A stretch of 36,484 nt of DNA, from contig CAMNEH010000015.1 in assembly GCA_946536315.1 (NCBI GenBank), positions 1-36,484 on the forward strand, in the 5' to 3' direction. Numbering within the stretch: the stretch's first letter is position 1; each line of letters opens with the position of its first letter. The notes below the pieces were generated by a model, which was not told the origin of the DNA, made no database searches, and was given only the letters and a program-made list of their open reading frames with translations. The position numbers were made by a program, and so were the translations under genes. Origin of the DNA: an uncultured Clostridia bacterium (GTDB lineage Bacteria > Bacillota > Clostridia > Christensenellales > Aristaeellaceae). Shown in pieces: positions 8,798-17,441 of this stretch.

Positions 8798-8834
8798 AGC
8801 GCACGGAAGCACTGTTTTCCGGCGCTGTTTTTTT
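8798..8834 (+). terminator. Intrinsic terminator overlapping the carA start site
   Basis: AGCGC plus CGGAA (with one bulged A) pair with TTCCG plus GCGCT, followed by G and seven T (8828-8834). Transcripts arriving from the pot-argF operon contain the whole stem. Transcripts starting near 8803 would lack the outer AGCGC arm and keep only a 5-bp stem. Confidence 0.7.
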
Positions 8835-8863
8835 GAGGACTGTTCAGGGGTTGAGGGGATCGC

Positions 8864-9937
8864 ATGTCGACGAAGGGATATCTGGTGCTCAGCAACGGCA
8901 CCGTATTTGAAGGCCGGCGCGTCGGCGCCGGGATCGACCGCGTGGGCGAGCTGGTATTTACCACGGGGATGGAGGGCTATATTGAAACGCTGACCGACCC
9001 GAGCTATTACGGGCAGCTGGTGACGCAGTCCTTCCCGCTGATCGGGAATTACGGGATCATCGAGGAGGATTTTGAGGGCAGGAGCGCCCTGTTCGGATAT
9101 GTCTGCCGTGAGATCTCGGATACGCCGTCCAACTTCCGCACGCAGTACACCGTGGGCGAATATCTGACCCGCCATGGCATCCCCGGCATCGTCGGGGTGG
9201 ACACGCGGCAGATCGTCCGGCTGACGCGCGAGGAGGGCGTGATGAACGCCATGATCTGCAGCGAGGTGCCGAAGGACCTGAGCGCGCTGGCCGCCTATAC
9301 GGTGAAGGACGCCGTGCGCAGCGTGACCTGCGCCGCGCCCTGGACCGCCCCGGCGCAGGGGCCGGAAAAATACCGCGTGACGCTGATCGACTACGGCCTG
9401 AAGCGGAATATCGTGCGCAGCCTGCAGCGCCGCGGCTGTACGGTGACCGTGGTGCCCGCGCAAACCACGGCCGAGACGGTGCTGGCCGGGGACCCGGACG
9501 GCATCATGCTGTCCAACGGCCCCGGCGACCCCAAGGAGAATACCGCCGCCATCGCCGAGCTGTGCAAGCTGATCGGGCAGAAGCCCCTGTTCGGCATCTG
9601 CCTGGGGCATCAGCTGACCGCGCTCGCCCTGGGCGGGGATACCGTGAAGCTGAAGTACGGCCATCGCGGCGGCAATCAGCCGGTGCGCGAGCTGGCCACC
9701 GGCCGCACCTGGATCACCAGCCAGAATCACGGCTACGCCGTGGTGGCGGACAGCCTGAGGGGCGTCGGCGAGGAGGCGTATGTCAACGCCAATGACGGGT
9801 CCTGCGAGGGCATGCGCTACCCCGGCCTGCGCTGCATGACGGTGCAGTTCCATCCGGAGGCGAGCGCCGGTCCGAAGGACACGGGATTCCTGTTTGATAC
9901 GTTTATGGAAATGATGGGAGGGACAGCCCATGCCTAA
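8864..9937 (+). CDS. carA: Carbamoyl phosphate synthase small subunit
   Basis: A 357-aa glutamine amidotransferase that releases ammonia from glutamine and channels it to CarB. The N-terminal CPSase domain has FEGRRVGA and TGMEGYIETLTDPSYYGQL. The class I amidotransferase domain (from about residue 170) contains MLSNGPGDPKEN, the nucleophile Cys in FGICLGHQL (about residue 246) and the catalytic His/Glu in VQFHPEAS (about 330). GAGGGG precedes the ATG. Its last codons overlap the start of carB by 8 nt, as expected for a 1:1 complex. Carbamoyl phosphate would serve both arginine (argF upstream) and pyrimidine synthesis. Confidence 0.96.
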   Translation: MSTKGYLVLSNGTVFEGRRVGAGIDRVGELVFTTGMEGYIETLTDPSYYGQLVTQSFPLIGNYGIIEEDFEGRSALFGYVCREISDTPSNFRTQYTVGEYLTRHGIPGIVGVDTRQIVRLTREEGVMNAMICSEVPKDLSALAAYTVKDAVRSVTCAAPWTAPAQGPEKYRVTLIDYGLKRNIVRSLQRRGCTVTVVPAQTTAETVLAGDPDGIMLSNGPGDPKENTAAIAELCKLIGQKPLFGICLGHQLTALALGGDTVKLKYGHRGGNQPVRELATGRTWITSQNHGYAVVADSLRGVGEEAYVNANDGSCEGMRYPGLRCMTVQFHPEASAGPKDTGFLFDTFMEMMGGTAHA

Positions 9938-12900
9938 AGATCCGTCCATCCGTAAGGTCCTGATGATCGGCTCCGGGCCGATCGTGATCGGTCAGGCGGC
10001 CGAGTTTGATTACGCCGGCGCGCAGGCCTGCCGCGTGCTTCGGGACGAAGGCGTGAATGTGGTGCTGGTCAATTCCAACCCCGCGACCATCATGACCGAC
10101 AAGCACCTCGCGGACGAAATCTACTTAGAGCCGCTGACGGTGGACACGGTGACGCGCATCATCGAAAAGGAACGCCCGGACGGGCTGCTGGCCGGCCTGG
10201 GCGGGCAGACCGGACTGACGCTGGCCATGCAGCTGAGCAAAGCGGGCGTGCTCGACAAGTACGGCGTGCGCCTGCTGGGCAGCCCCCTTTCGGCCATTGA
10301 GCGCGCGGAGGACCGCGAGCGGTTCCGGGAGACCATGGCCGCGATCGGCGAGCCCTGCGTGCCCTCTGAAATCGCCGAAACGCTGGAACAGGCCCTGCAG
10401 GCGGCGCGGGATATCGGCTATCCCGTGATCGTCCGCCCGGCCTATACCCTGGGCGGCAGCGGCGGCGGCATCGCCGAAAGCGAGGAGGAGCTCCGGGTGA
10501 TCGCCAGGACAGGGCTGGAGCTTTCGCCCATCACCCAGGTGCTGATCGAAAAGTGCATCTCGGGCTGGAAGGAGATCGAGTTCGAGACCATGCGCGACGG
10601 CGCGGGCAACGTGATCGCCGTCTGCTCCATGGAAAACGTGGACCCGGTGGGCATCCATACCGGCGACTCCGTCGTGGTGGCGCCGGCGCTGACCCTGGCG
10701 GACAGGGAATACCAGATGCTGCGCAGCGCCGCGCTGCGCATGATCGACGCCATCGGCATCGTCGGCGGCTGCAACTGCCAGTTCGCCCTGAATCCGGACA
10801 GCTTCGAGTACGCGGTGATCGAGGTCAATCCGCGCGTGTCGCGGTCCTCCGCACTCGCGAGCAAGGCGACGGGCTATCCCATCGCCAAGATGACGACGCG
10901 CATTGCCCTGGGCTATACGCTGGACGAAATCACGAACGATATTACCGGCAAGACCTGCGCCTGCTTCGAGCCGACGATCGACTACGTCGTGGTCAAATAC
11001 CCCAAGTGGCCGTTTGACAAGTTTTCCGGCGCGTCCCGCCGCCTGGGTACCCAGATGAAGGCGACCGGCGAGGTCATGGCCATCGGCCAGTGCTTCGAGG
11101 AGGCGCTGATGAAGGCGGTGCGCGGCGCCGAGATCGGGCTGAACACGCTGAACGCGCCGCCGCTGAGCGGCGAGCCGCTGGAAGCGCGGCTCCTCGCGCA
11201 GGACGACCGCCGCCTGTTTACGGTGTTCGAGGCGCTCAAGGCGGGCTGGAGCGTCGACCGGCTGTATGCGCTCACGCGCATCGACCGCTGGTTCCTGTAC
11301 CGGCTGCAGGCGATGGCGCGGCTGGAGGCGCGGCTGGCCGGCGAGCCGCTGACCGAAGCGCTCTACCGTGAAGCCAAGCGCATGGGCTACCCCGACGACG
11401 CCGTGAAGCGCCTGAGCGGCGCGGAGACACTGCCCGCGCACCGGATGAGCTACAAGATGGTGGATACCTGCGGCGCGGAATTCGCCGCGGAGACCCCGTA
11501 TTTTTACAGCTGTCCCGACGGCTTCTGCGAATCCCGCGCGCTGAAGCGCAGCGGCAAGCCGGTCGTCGTGGTGCTCGGCTCCGGCCCCATCCGCATCGGC
11601 CAGGGCATCGAGTTTGACTACAGCTCGGTCCACTGTGTCTGGACCCTGCGCGAGATGGGCTATGACGTGGCCATCATCAACAACAATCCGGAAACCGTGT
11701 CCACGGACTATGACACCGCCGACCGGCTGTATTTTGAGCCCCTGTATCCCGAAGACGTGATGAATATCCTGGCCGTCGAGCGGCCGCTCGGCGTCGTGGT
11801 CGCCTTCGGCGGACAGACGGCGATCAAGCTGACCAAATATCTCGACGGGCACGGCGTGCGCATCCTCGGCACGAGCGCCGAGGGCATCGACCTGGCGGAG
11901 GACCGCGAGCGCTTCGACGCGCTGCTGGAGCGCTTCGACATCCGCCGGCCCAGGGGCCATTCGGTGCGCACGCTGGCGGAGGCCGTGGCCGCGGCCAAAG
12001 ACCTCGGCTATCCCGTGCTGCTGCGCCCCTCCTACGTGATCGGCGGGCAGAACATGACCATATCCCGCTGCGAGCAGGACACGGTGGATTACATGAACCG
12101 CATCCTGGCCGGCGGCATCGAAAACCCTGTGCTGATCGACCAGTACCTGCCGGGCGTGGAGCTGGAAGTGGACGTGATTTCCGACGGCGAGGACGTGCTG
12201 ATCCCCGGCATCATGGAGCATATCGAGCGCGCCGGCGTCCACTCCGGCGACTCCATCGCGGTCTACCCGCCGTACAACCTGAACGATATCGACCTGAAGC
12301 GCGTGTGCGACTGCTCGGAAAAGCTGGCGCTCGCGCTGGGCACCAAGGGTCTGGTCAACATTCAGTACCTCATTTATGAGGGCGAGCTGTACGTGATCGA
12401 GGTCAATCCCCGTGCCTCGCGGACCATTCCCTATATCAGCAAGGTGACGCAGGTGCCCATGGTGGACCTCGCGGCGCACGTCATGCTGGGCGAGCGCCTG
12501 CGCGACCTCGGGTACGGCACCGGCCTGTACCGTACCCCGCCGTACACGGCCGTCAAGGTGCCGGTGTTCTCCTTTGAAAAGCTGAACGACGCCAACTCCA
12601 TCCTCGGGCCCGAAATGAAATCCACCGGCGAGGTGCTCGGCCTGGGAAAAACCGTCAGCGAAGCCCTGTTCAAGGGCCTTACCGCTGCCGGCTTCACCGT
12701 GCCTGACCTGCGCGCCAGGGGCCGCGGCATCCTGATCAGCGTCGCGGAAAACGATTATGAGGACAGCCTGTCCCTCGCCAAGCGCTTCAGCGACCTCGGG
12801 CTGACGCTGTATGCGACGCTGGGCACCGCGGAGGCGATCCGCAAAATGGGCCTCAGCGTGCACGCAGTGCGCAACGCGTCCGACTCGGATGAGATCCGGC

Positions 12901-13958
12901 AGCTGATGGAAAGCGGGGCGCTGAGCTACATCATCTACACCGGCGCGGTGCAGGATACGACCGTCGGCGACTATACGCTGCTGCACCGCCGCGCGATGCA
13001 GCTGGGCATTCCCTGCCTGACGTCCCTGGATACGGCCAACGCCCTCGCCGGCATTATCGAAAGCCGGTTCAACGAGCGCAACACGGAGCTGGTGGATATC
13101 AACGCGCTGCGGCCCTGGCGGCAGAAAATCCACTTCGCGAAAATGCACTCCTGCGGCAACGACTACATTTTCGTCGAAAACTTCGACGGCGGCATCACCT
13201 GCCCCGAATCGCTGTGCGTGTCGCTCTGCGCCCCGCATTACGGCATCGGGGGCGACGGCATCGTGCTGATCGAGCACAGCCGCGTCGCGGACGCGAAAAT
13301 GCGGTCCTTCAACCGGGACGGCAGCGAGGGGCGCATGGCCGGCAACAACCTGCGCTGTGTCGCCAAGTACCTGTACGACAAGGGCTATGTGCGCAGCGAG
13401 TACATGACCATTGAAACCGCCTCCGGCGTCCATCGGGTGCGCGTCTATCTGCGCGACGGCAAAGCGACCTCCGTGACCGCCGACATGGGCACCGCCAGCT
13501 TCCGCGCAGCGGAGATCCCCGCGCGGCTTGAGTCGGATCGCGCCGTCAATGTGACGCTCCACGTCGCCGACCGGGAATGGCAGGCGACCTGTGTCAGCGT
13601 CGGCAATCCCCATTGCGTCATTTTCATGGACGGCATCGACGGGCTGGACATCGCCGATATCGGGCCGCGCTTCGAGCATGCTCCGGTCTTCCCGGAAGGG
13701 ATCAATACCGAGTTTGTGCGCGTGGTCAACCGAACCTGCCTGCGCATGCGCGTATGGGAGCGGGGCAACGGCGAGACCCTCGCCTGCGGAACGGGCGCCT
13801 GCGCCGCGGTCGCCGCGGCGGTGGAGAATGGCTTCTGCGCGGCTGATACCGACGTGCTGGTCAAGCTGAAAGGCGGCGACCTCACGGTTCGCTGCGGCCA
13901 GCATATCACGCTGACGGGTGAGGCTGTCCTCGTCTACGAGGGCGACTTTGAGTATTGA
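9930..13958 (+). CDS. carB: CarB-DapF fusion: carbamoyl phosphate synthase large subunit + DapF-like domain
   Basis: A single 1342-codon frame. Residues 1 to about 1060 are a full CarB: ATP-grasp half one starting GSGPIVIGQAAEFDYAG, half two starting GSGPIRIGQGIEFDYSS near residue 548, and the C-terminal MGS-like allosteric domain (SLAKRFSDLGLTLYATLGTA). Residues about 1063-1342 are a complete-length diaminopimelate epimerase: KMHSCGNDYIFV, YGIGGDGIVLIE, NRDGSEGRMAGNNLRC, SVGNPHCVIF and GNGETLACGTGACA. The linker is short (about LRPWRQKIH), with no stop, frameshift or convincing internal ribosome site. In usual DapF the first catalytic Cys occupies the Ala of RMAGNN; the second Cys is present. 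CarB makes carbamoyl phosphate; DapF normally makes meso-diaminopimelate for cell wall and lysine. Activity of the second domain is uncertain. Confidence 0.93.
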   Translation: MPKDPSIRKVLMIGSGPIVIGQAAEFDYAGAQACRVLRDEGVNVVLVNSNPATIMTDKHLADEIYLEPLTVDTVTRIIEKERPDGLLAGLGGQTGLTLAMQLSKAGVLDKYGVRLLGSPLSAIERAEDRERFRETMAAIGEPCVPSEIAETLEQALQAARDIGYPVIVRPAYTLGGSGGGIAESEEELRVIARTGLELSPITQVLIEKCISGWKEIEFETMRDGAGNVIAVCSMENVDPVGIHTGDSVVVAPALTLADREYQMLRSAALRMIDAIGIVGGCNCQFALNPDSFEYAVIEVNPRVSRSSALASKATGYPIAKMTTRIALGYTLDEITNDITGKTCACFEPTIDYVVVKYPKWPFDKFSGASRRLGTQMKATGEVMAIGQCFEEALMKAVRGAEIGLNTLNAPPLSGEPLEARLLAQDDRRLFTVFEALKAGWSVDRLYALTRIDRWFLYRLQAMARLEARLAGEPLTEALYREAKRMGYPDDAVKRLSGAETLPAHRMSYKMVDTCGAEFAAETPYFYSCPDGFCESRALKRSGKPVVVVLGSGPIRIGQGIEFDYSSVHCVWTLREMGYDVAIINNNPETVSTDYDTADRLYFEPLYPEDVMNILAVERPLGVVVAFGGQTAIKLTKYLDGHGVRILGTSAEGIDLAEDRERFDALLERFDIRRPRGHSVRTLAEAVAAAKDLGYPVLLRPSYVIGGQNMTISRCEQDTVDYMNRILAGGIENPVLIDQYLPGVELEVDVISDGEDVLIPGIMEHIERAGVHSGDSIAVYPPYNLNDIDLKRVCDCSEKLALALGTKGLVNIQYLIYEGELYVIEVNPRASRTIPYISKVTQVPMVDLAAHVMLGERLRDLGYGTGLYRTPPYTAVKVPVFSFEKLNDANSILGPEMKSTGEVLGLGKTVSEALFKGLTAAGFTVPDLRARGRGILISVAENDYEDSLSLAKRFSDLGLTLYATLGTAEAIRKMGLSVHAVRNASDSDEIRQLMESGALSYIIYTGAVQDTTVGDYTLLHRRAMQLGIPCLTSLDTANALAGIIESRFNERNTELVDINALRPWRQKIHFAKMHSCGNDYIFVENFDGGITCPESLCVSLCAPHYGIGGDGIVLIEHSRVADAKMRSFNRDGSEGRMAGNNLRCVAKYLYDKGYVRSEYMTIETASGVHRVRVYLRDGKATSVTADMGTASFRAAEIPARLESDRAVNVTLHVADREWQATCVSVGNPHCVIFMDGIDGLDIADIGPRFEHAPVFPEGINTEFVRVVNRTCLRMRVWERGNGETLACGTGACAAVAAAVENGFCAADTDVLVKLKGGDLTVRCGQHITLTGEAVLVYEGDFEY

Positions 13959-13961
13959 TAT

Positions 13962-13977
13962 TGTTTCACGTGAAACA
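13962..13977. promoter_or_regulatory. parS site (ParB/Spo0J binding), intergenic
   Basis: The perfect 16-bp palindrome TGTTTCACGTGAAACA lies 3 nt after the carB-dapF stop and 32 nt before addA. It matches the consensus bound by Spo0J/ParB across Bacillota. Confidence 0.92.
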
Positions 13978-14009
13978 TCGACCCCGAACGATTGAACAGG
14001 GCGGGACGT

Positions 14010-17000
14010 ATGGAATGGACTCCTGAACAGAAAGACGCCATCGAGAGCAATCAGCCGGTGCTGCTGATCAGCGCGGCCGCCGGATCGGGCAAGACAGCGG
14101 TGCTGGTCGCGCGCGTGATGCGCCTGCTGCGCGAGGGCGGAGATATCACACGGATGCTGATCGTCACGTTCACCCGCGCGGCCGCGGCGGAGATGCGCGA
14201 GCGGATTTCCGCCGCGCTCGAGCGTGAAACGGCGGACCCGCGGCTGTACCGCCAGCAGCAGCGGATGGGACGGGCGCAGATCTCTACCCTGCACACTTTC
14301 TGCCAGACCGTCATCCGCCGGCACTTTGAGCTGCTGGGCATTGACCCGATGGCGAGGGTGGGCGACGACGCACTGCTCTCCCGGCTCCTGACACGCGCCG
14401 GGACGGAAGCCATGGAGGCTGCCTACGAACACCCGACTGAGGCGCAGGAAATCCTGTTTGACGCCTTCTACCCGGCGGACGTGCTCGCCATGGCCGATCG
14501 GACGAGGCGATTCCTGCTGGCTATGCCGGATCCATGGGCGTGGGCGGAGCGCGCGACCGCGGATCTGGATGTTCCGCTGGCGGAGCATCCGGCCTTTTCG
14601 GCGCTGTGCTGCGAGGTCGAGCGACAGCTGAACGCGGCGAAGCGGACACTGGACGGCTGCGCGGAGGCGCTGCGCAATCCGCTGACCCCTCAGCGCTATG
14701 AGAAGGTATGGGAGGCGGACGCGGCACTCCTGAACGAATACACTGCGCTCGCACAGCAGGGACTGCTGCGCGGCGGCAACGCGCGCTTTATGTCCCTTCC
14801 CCGTGGGAAAAAGACCGACGTCGACGACGAAACGGCCAAGCAGGCCTACACAGACCTGCGGGACCGATGGAAGGACCAGGTAAAAACTGCGGTGAGCCTG
14901 CTGCCGACGGACGATCGCCAGGCCGTTGAGGATGACCGGGAGGCGCGCCGCCTGGCCAGCGGGCTCATTGCGCTGGTGAAGGAGATCGACGCGCGCTTCC
15001 AGTCGCTCAAGCGAGATCGGAACGTGCTGGATTATCAGGACCTTGAGCAGTATTGCCTGCAGCTGCTGCGCCACGAAAGCGTCGCACGGGAAATGTCCGC
15101 CGCTTACGACGCGATCTTTATCGACGAATACCAGGATGTGAGTCCGATCCAGGAGGAAATCATCCAGTCGCTCCGATCGGACGGGAACCGCCTGTTTCTG
15201 GTGGGCGACGTCAAGCAGAGCATTTACCGGTTCCGCCAGGCGAGCCCTGAGTTGTTCATGGACAAATACGCCCGCTTCCCGCTGGATGCGGACGCGGTCG
15301 AAAGAAAGATCCTGCTCAGCCAGAATTTTCGCTCGGCGAGAAACGTGCTCGATTCCGTCAATGCCGTGTTTTCAAGGATCATGCGCCGTGAGACCCTGGA
15401 AATCGATTATGACGAGGCGGCGATGCTTCGGCCCGGCCCAAACGCTGGCGCGGGCGAGGCGACCGAGCTTCGGCTGCTGATTTCGTCCGATGAGGATACT
15501 GGCGAGGAGCTTCGCGTGACAGACGGCAGCGCATGGGAGGCCCGGCTGGTGGCTGAGCGCATCCGTCAGCTGATGATGGAGCGGCTCCCGGAGGATCCTG
15601 CCCGGCCCAGATACCGGTACCGCGATATCGTGATCCTGCTCCGAAACGCGGCCGGTAAAGCCGCGCTGTTTGCGCAGACCCTGCAGCAGGCGGGTATTCC
15701 CGTATACGCGGACGCGGACGCGCAGTATTATGACCTGCGCGAGATCCAGGACGTGATGAACCTGCTGCGGGTGGTCGATAACCCGTACCAGGACCTGCCG
15801 CTGCTGGCCGTGTGCAGGGTGCCCTGCTTCGGCTTCACGGCGGAGGAACTGGCCACGATCCGCATCCGGGACACCTCGTCCAAAACACCCTATCATCAGG
15901 TATTTTACAGGGCGGCGGAGCAGCCGGAGTCGCCGCTCGGACAGAAGGCTGCGGACATGCTGCGCCGGTTTGAGCGCTGGCGCTTTCTGAGCGCGCATCT
16001 GAGCCCGGAGGACTTCGTGCGCCTGCTGATGGACGAATCCGGCATCTACGCCACGGCCGGGGCCGCAGAGGATGGCGAAAGCCGGCAGGCCAACCTGCGG
16101 CTGCTCTGTGAAAAGGCCGGCGAATGCGAAACACTGTATGAATTCCTGACCCGCACGGACATGAGGACATCGACGGACGACAGCCGGACCGCCAAAACCC
16201 TCAGTGACCTTGAAGATGTTGTGCGCATCATGACCATGCATAAATCCAAGGGCCTCGAATTTCCGGTGGTGATCCTGGCCGGACTCGCCCGGCGCTTCCG
16301 CGCCGTGAACGAGGACCAGCCGATGCTCGATCGCGAGCAGGGTATCGCGCTGAGCATGGTGTCCCCCGATGAACGCATCCTGCGGCATACGATCTCGGAA
16401 AGCGCGATGCAGCTCCGTCTGGAACGGAAATCGCGGGCCGAGGAGGCGCGCATCCTCTATGTCGCGATGACGCGCGCCAGAGAGCGGCTCATCCTGATCG
16501 GCTCCCCGCCGAAGATCCTTCCCGCGTTTGAACGCTGGAACGGCATGCGTGACCCCGAATGCGCCCTGGACGCGAACAGCATGCTGGACTGGATCGTACC
16601 GTCCCTGCCGATCGACGGGCCGGAGGCGGAACAGAACGTCGTCTGCGGCAACGGGGCGGTCTGGCGTGTGACCCTCGAACCGATCGAGCGTCTGAAGGAA
16701 GCGGAGACCCCTGCGCCGCCGGTCCGCCCGGCCATGGACCTGGGCGATGTGGACCCATGGCTGCAGAGCCTGTACGAGGCGGTGCCTCCGGCGGGACGGC
16801 CGATCAAGGTTTCTGTCAGCGCGCTCAAGCATTCTCCGGTGACGGAGGACGATCTGGAAGAAACGCCGGCGACAAAACGCAATGTTTCACGTGAAACATT
16901 GGAACGCCATCCGCGCTTCCTGCAGGAGCATGAAATGACGGCGACAGAACGCGGCTCCGCGGTGCATAAGGCGCTGGGCCTGGTGCCCTATGACCGGCTG

Positions 17001-17441
17001 CGTGCCCCCGATGGCCTGACGGAAAAGGCGATGGCGGAATGCCTGGACCGGATGCTGGACAACCGTCAGCTGACCCGCGCGGAGCGGGACGCCATCCGTC
17101 CGGACCAGCTGATCCGTTTCTTTACGTCTCCGCTGGGCCGCCGCGCGCTGAACGCCGCGCAGGTGCGGCGGGAATGGCCGTTTGCCCTGCAGATCGGCGA
17201 GAACGCGTACCTGCAGGGCGTGATCGACCTGTGCTTTGTGGAGGACGGCGCGTGGGTCCTGGTGGATTATAAAACGGATGCCGTATTGCAGGCATCCGTA
17301 TTGGTCGAAAGGTATCGTCATCAGCTGTCCTGGTATCGCGAGGCGCTGCGGACGCTGACGTCCATGCCGGTGAAGGAGACGGCGCTGTATGCCGTTTCGC
17401 TGGGCGAAGCGGTCAGTGTGCCCGATCAGACGGCGAACTGA
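14010..17441 (+). CDS. addA: AddA, ATP-dependent helicase/nuclease subunit A
   Basis: A 1143-aa UvrD-type helicase with a C-terminal nuclease, which processes double-strand breaks with AddB. Helicase motifs in order: Walker A AAAGSGKTAVLVARV (about 22-36), TFTRAAAAEMRERI, STLHTFCQTVIRRHF, Walker B FIDEYQDVSPIQEE (about 369), VGDVKQSIYRFRQASPELF, MTMHKSKGLEFPVVILAG and LYVAMTRARERLIL. The nuclease end has ERGSAVHKALG, then GVIDLCF, VLVDYKTDA (about 1085) and RYRHQLSWYREAL, the RecB-type catalytic set. It is slightly short for AddA (about 1200). The ATG at 14010 is preferred over a TTG at 13992 because GGGCGGG precedes it. No addB lies next to it. The 3' end overlaps the convergent antiporter gene by 16 bp. 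Confidence 0.94.
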   Translation: MEWTPEQKDAIESNQPVLLISAAAGSGKTAVLVARVMRLLREGGDITRMLIVTFTRAAAAEMRERISAALERETADPRLYRQQQRMGRAQISTLHTFCQTVIRRHFELLGIDPMARVGDDALLSRLLTRAGTEAMEAAYEHPTEAQEILFDAFYPADVLAMADRTRRFLLAMPDPWAWAERATADLDVPLAEHPAFSALCCEVERQLNAAKRTLDGCAEALRNPLTPQRYEKVWEADAALLNEYTALAQQGLLRGGNARFMSLPRGKKTDVDDETAKQAYTDLRDRWKDQVKTAVSLLPTDDRQAVEDDREARRLASGLIALVKEIDARFQSLKRDRNVLDYQDLEQYCLQLLRHESVAREMSAAYDAIFIDEYQDVSPIQEEIIQSLRSDGNRLFLVGDVKQSIYRFRQASPELFMDKYARFPLDADAVERKILLSQNFRSARNVLDSVNAVFSRIMRRETLEIDYDEAAMLRPGPNAGAGEATELRLLISSDEDTGEELRVTDGSAWEARLVAERIRQLMMERLPEDPARPRYRYRDIVILLRNAAGKAALFAQTLQQAGIPVYADADAQYYDLREIQDVMNLLRVVDNPYQDLPLLAVCRVPCFGFTAEELATIRIRDTSSKTPYHQVFYRAAEQPESPLGQKAADMLRRFERWRFLSAHLSPEDFVRLLMDESGIYATAGAAEDGESRQANLRLLCEKAGECETLYEFLTRTDMRTSTDDSRTAKTLSDLEDVVRIMTMHKSKGLEFPVVILAGLARRFRAVNEDQPMLDREQGIALSMVSPDERILRHTISESAMQLRLERKSRAEEARILYVAMTRARERLILIGSPPKILPAFERWNGMRDPECALDANSMLDWIVPSLPIDGPEAEQNVVCGNGAVWRVTLEPIERLKEAETPAPPVRPAMDLGDVDPWLQSLYEAVPPAGRPIKVSVSALKHSPVTEDDLEETPATKRNVSRETLERHPRFLQEHEMTATERGSAVHKALGLVPYDRLRAPDGLTEKAMAECLDRMLDNRQLTRAERDAIRPDQLIRFFTSPLGRRALNAAQVRREWPFALQIGENAYLQGVIDLCFVEDGAWVLVDYKTDAVLQASVLVERYRHQLSWYREALRTLTSMPVKETALYAVSLGEAVSVPDQTAN
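16883..16898. promoter_or_regulatory. parS site inside addA
   Basis: A second perfect copy of TGTTTCACGTGAAACA. In the addA frame it encodes the middle of NVSRET, in the linker between the helicase part and the nuclease domain. It is 2,921 bp from the first copy. Confidence 0.92.

Noticed and set aside
13090-13145. Independent start for dapF
   Set aside because: The ATG at 13143 lies after the first conserved strand and has no ribosome site; no other start with a suitable site is seen between the domains.
10125-15074. Very long minus-strand open frame opposite carB and addA
   Set aside because: Its product is Arg/His/Gln/Val-rich low-complexity sequence typical of the antisense of GC-rich genes, while the plus strand has full CarB, DapF and AddA motifs.
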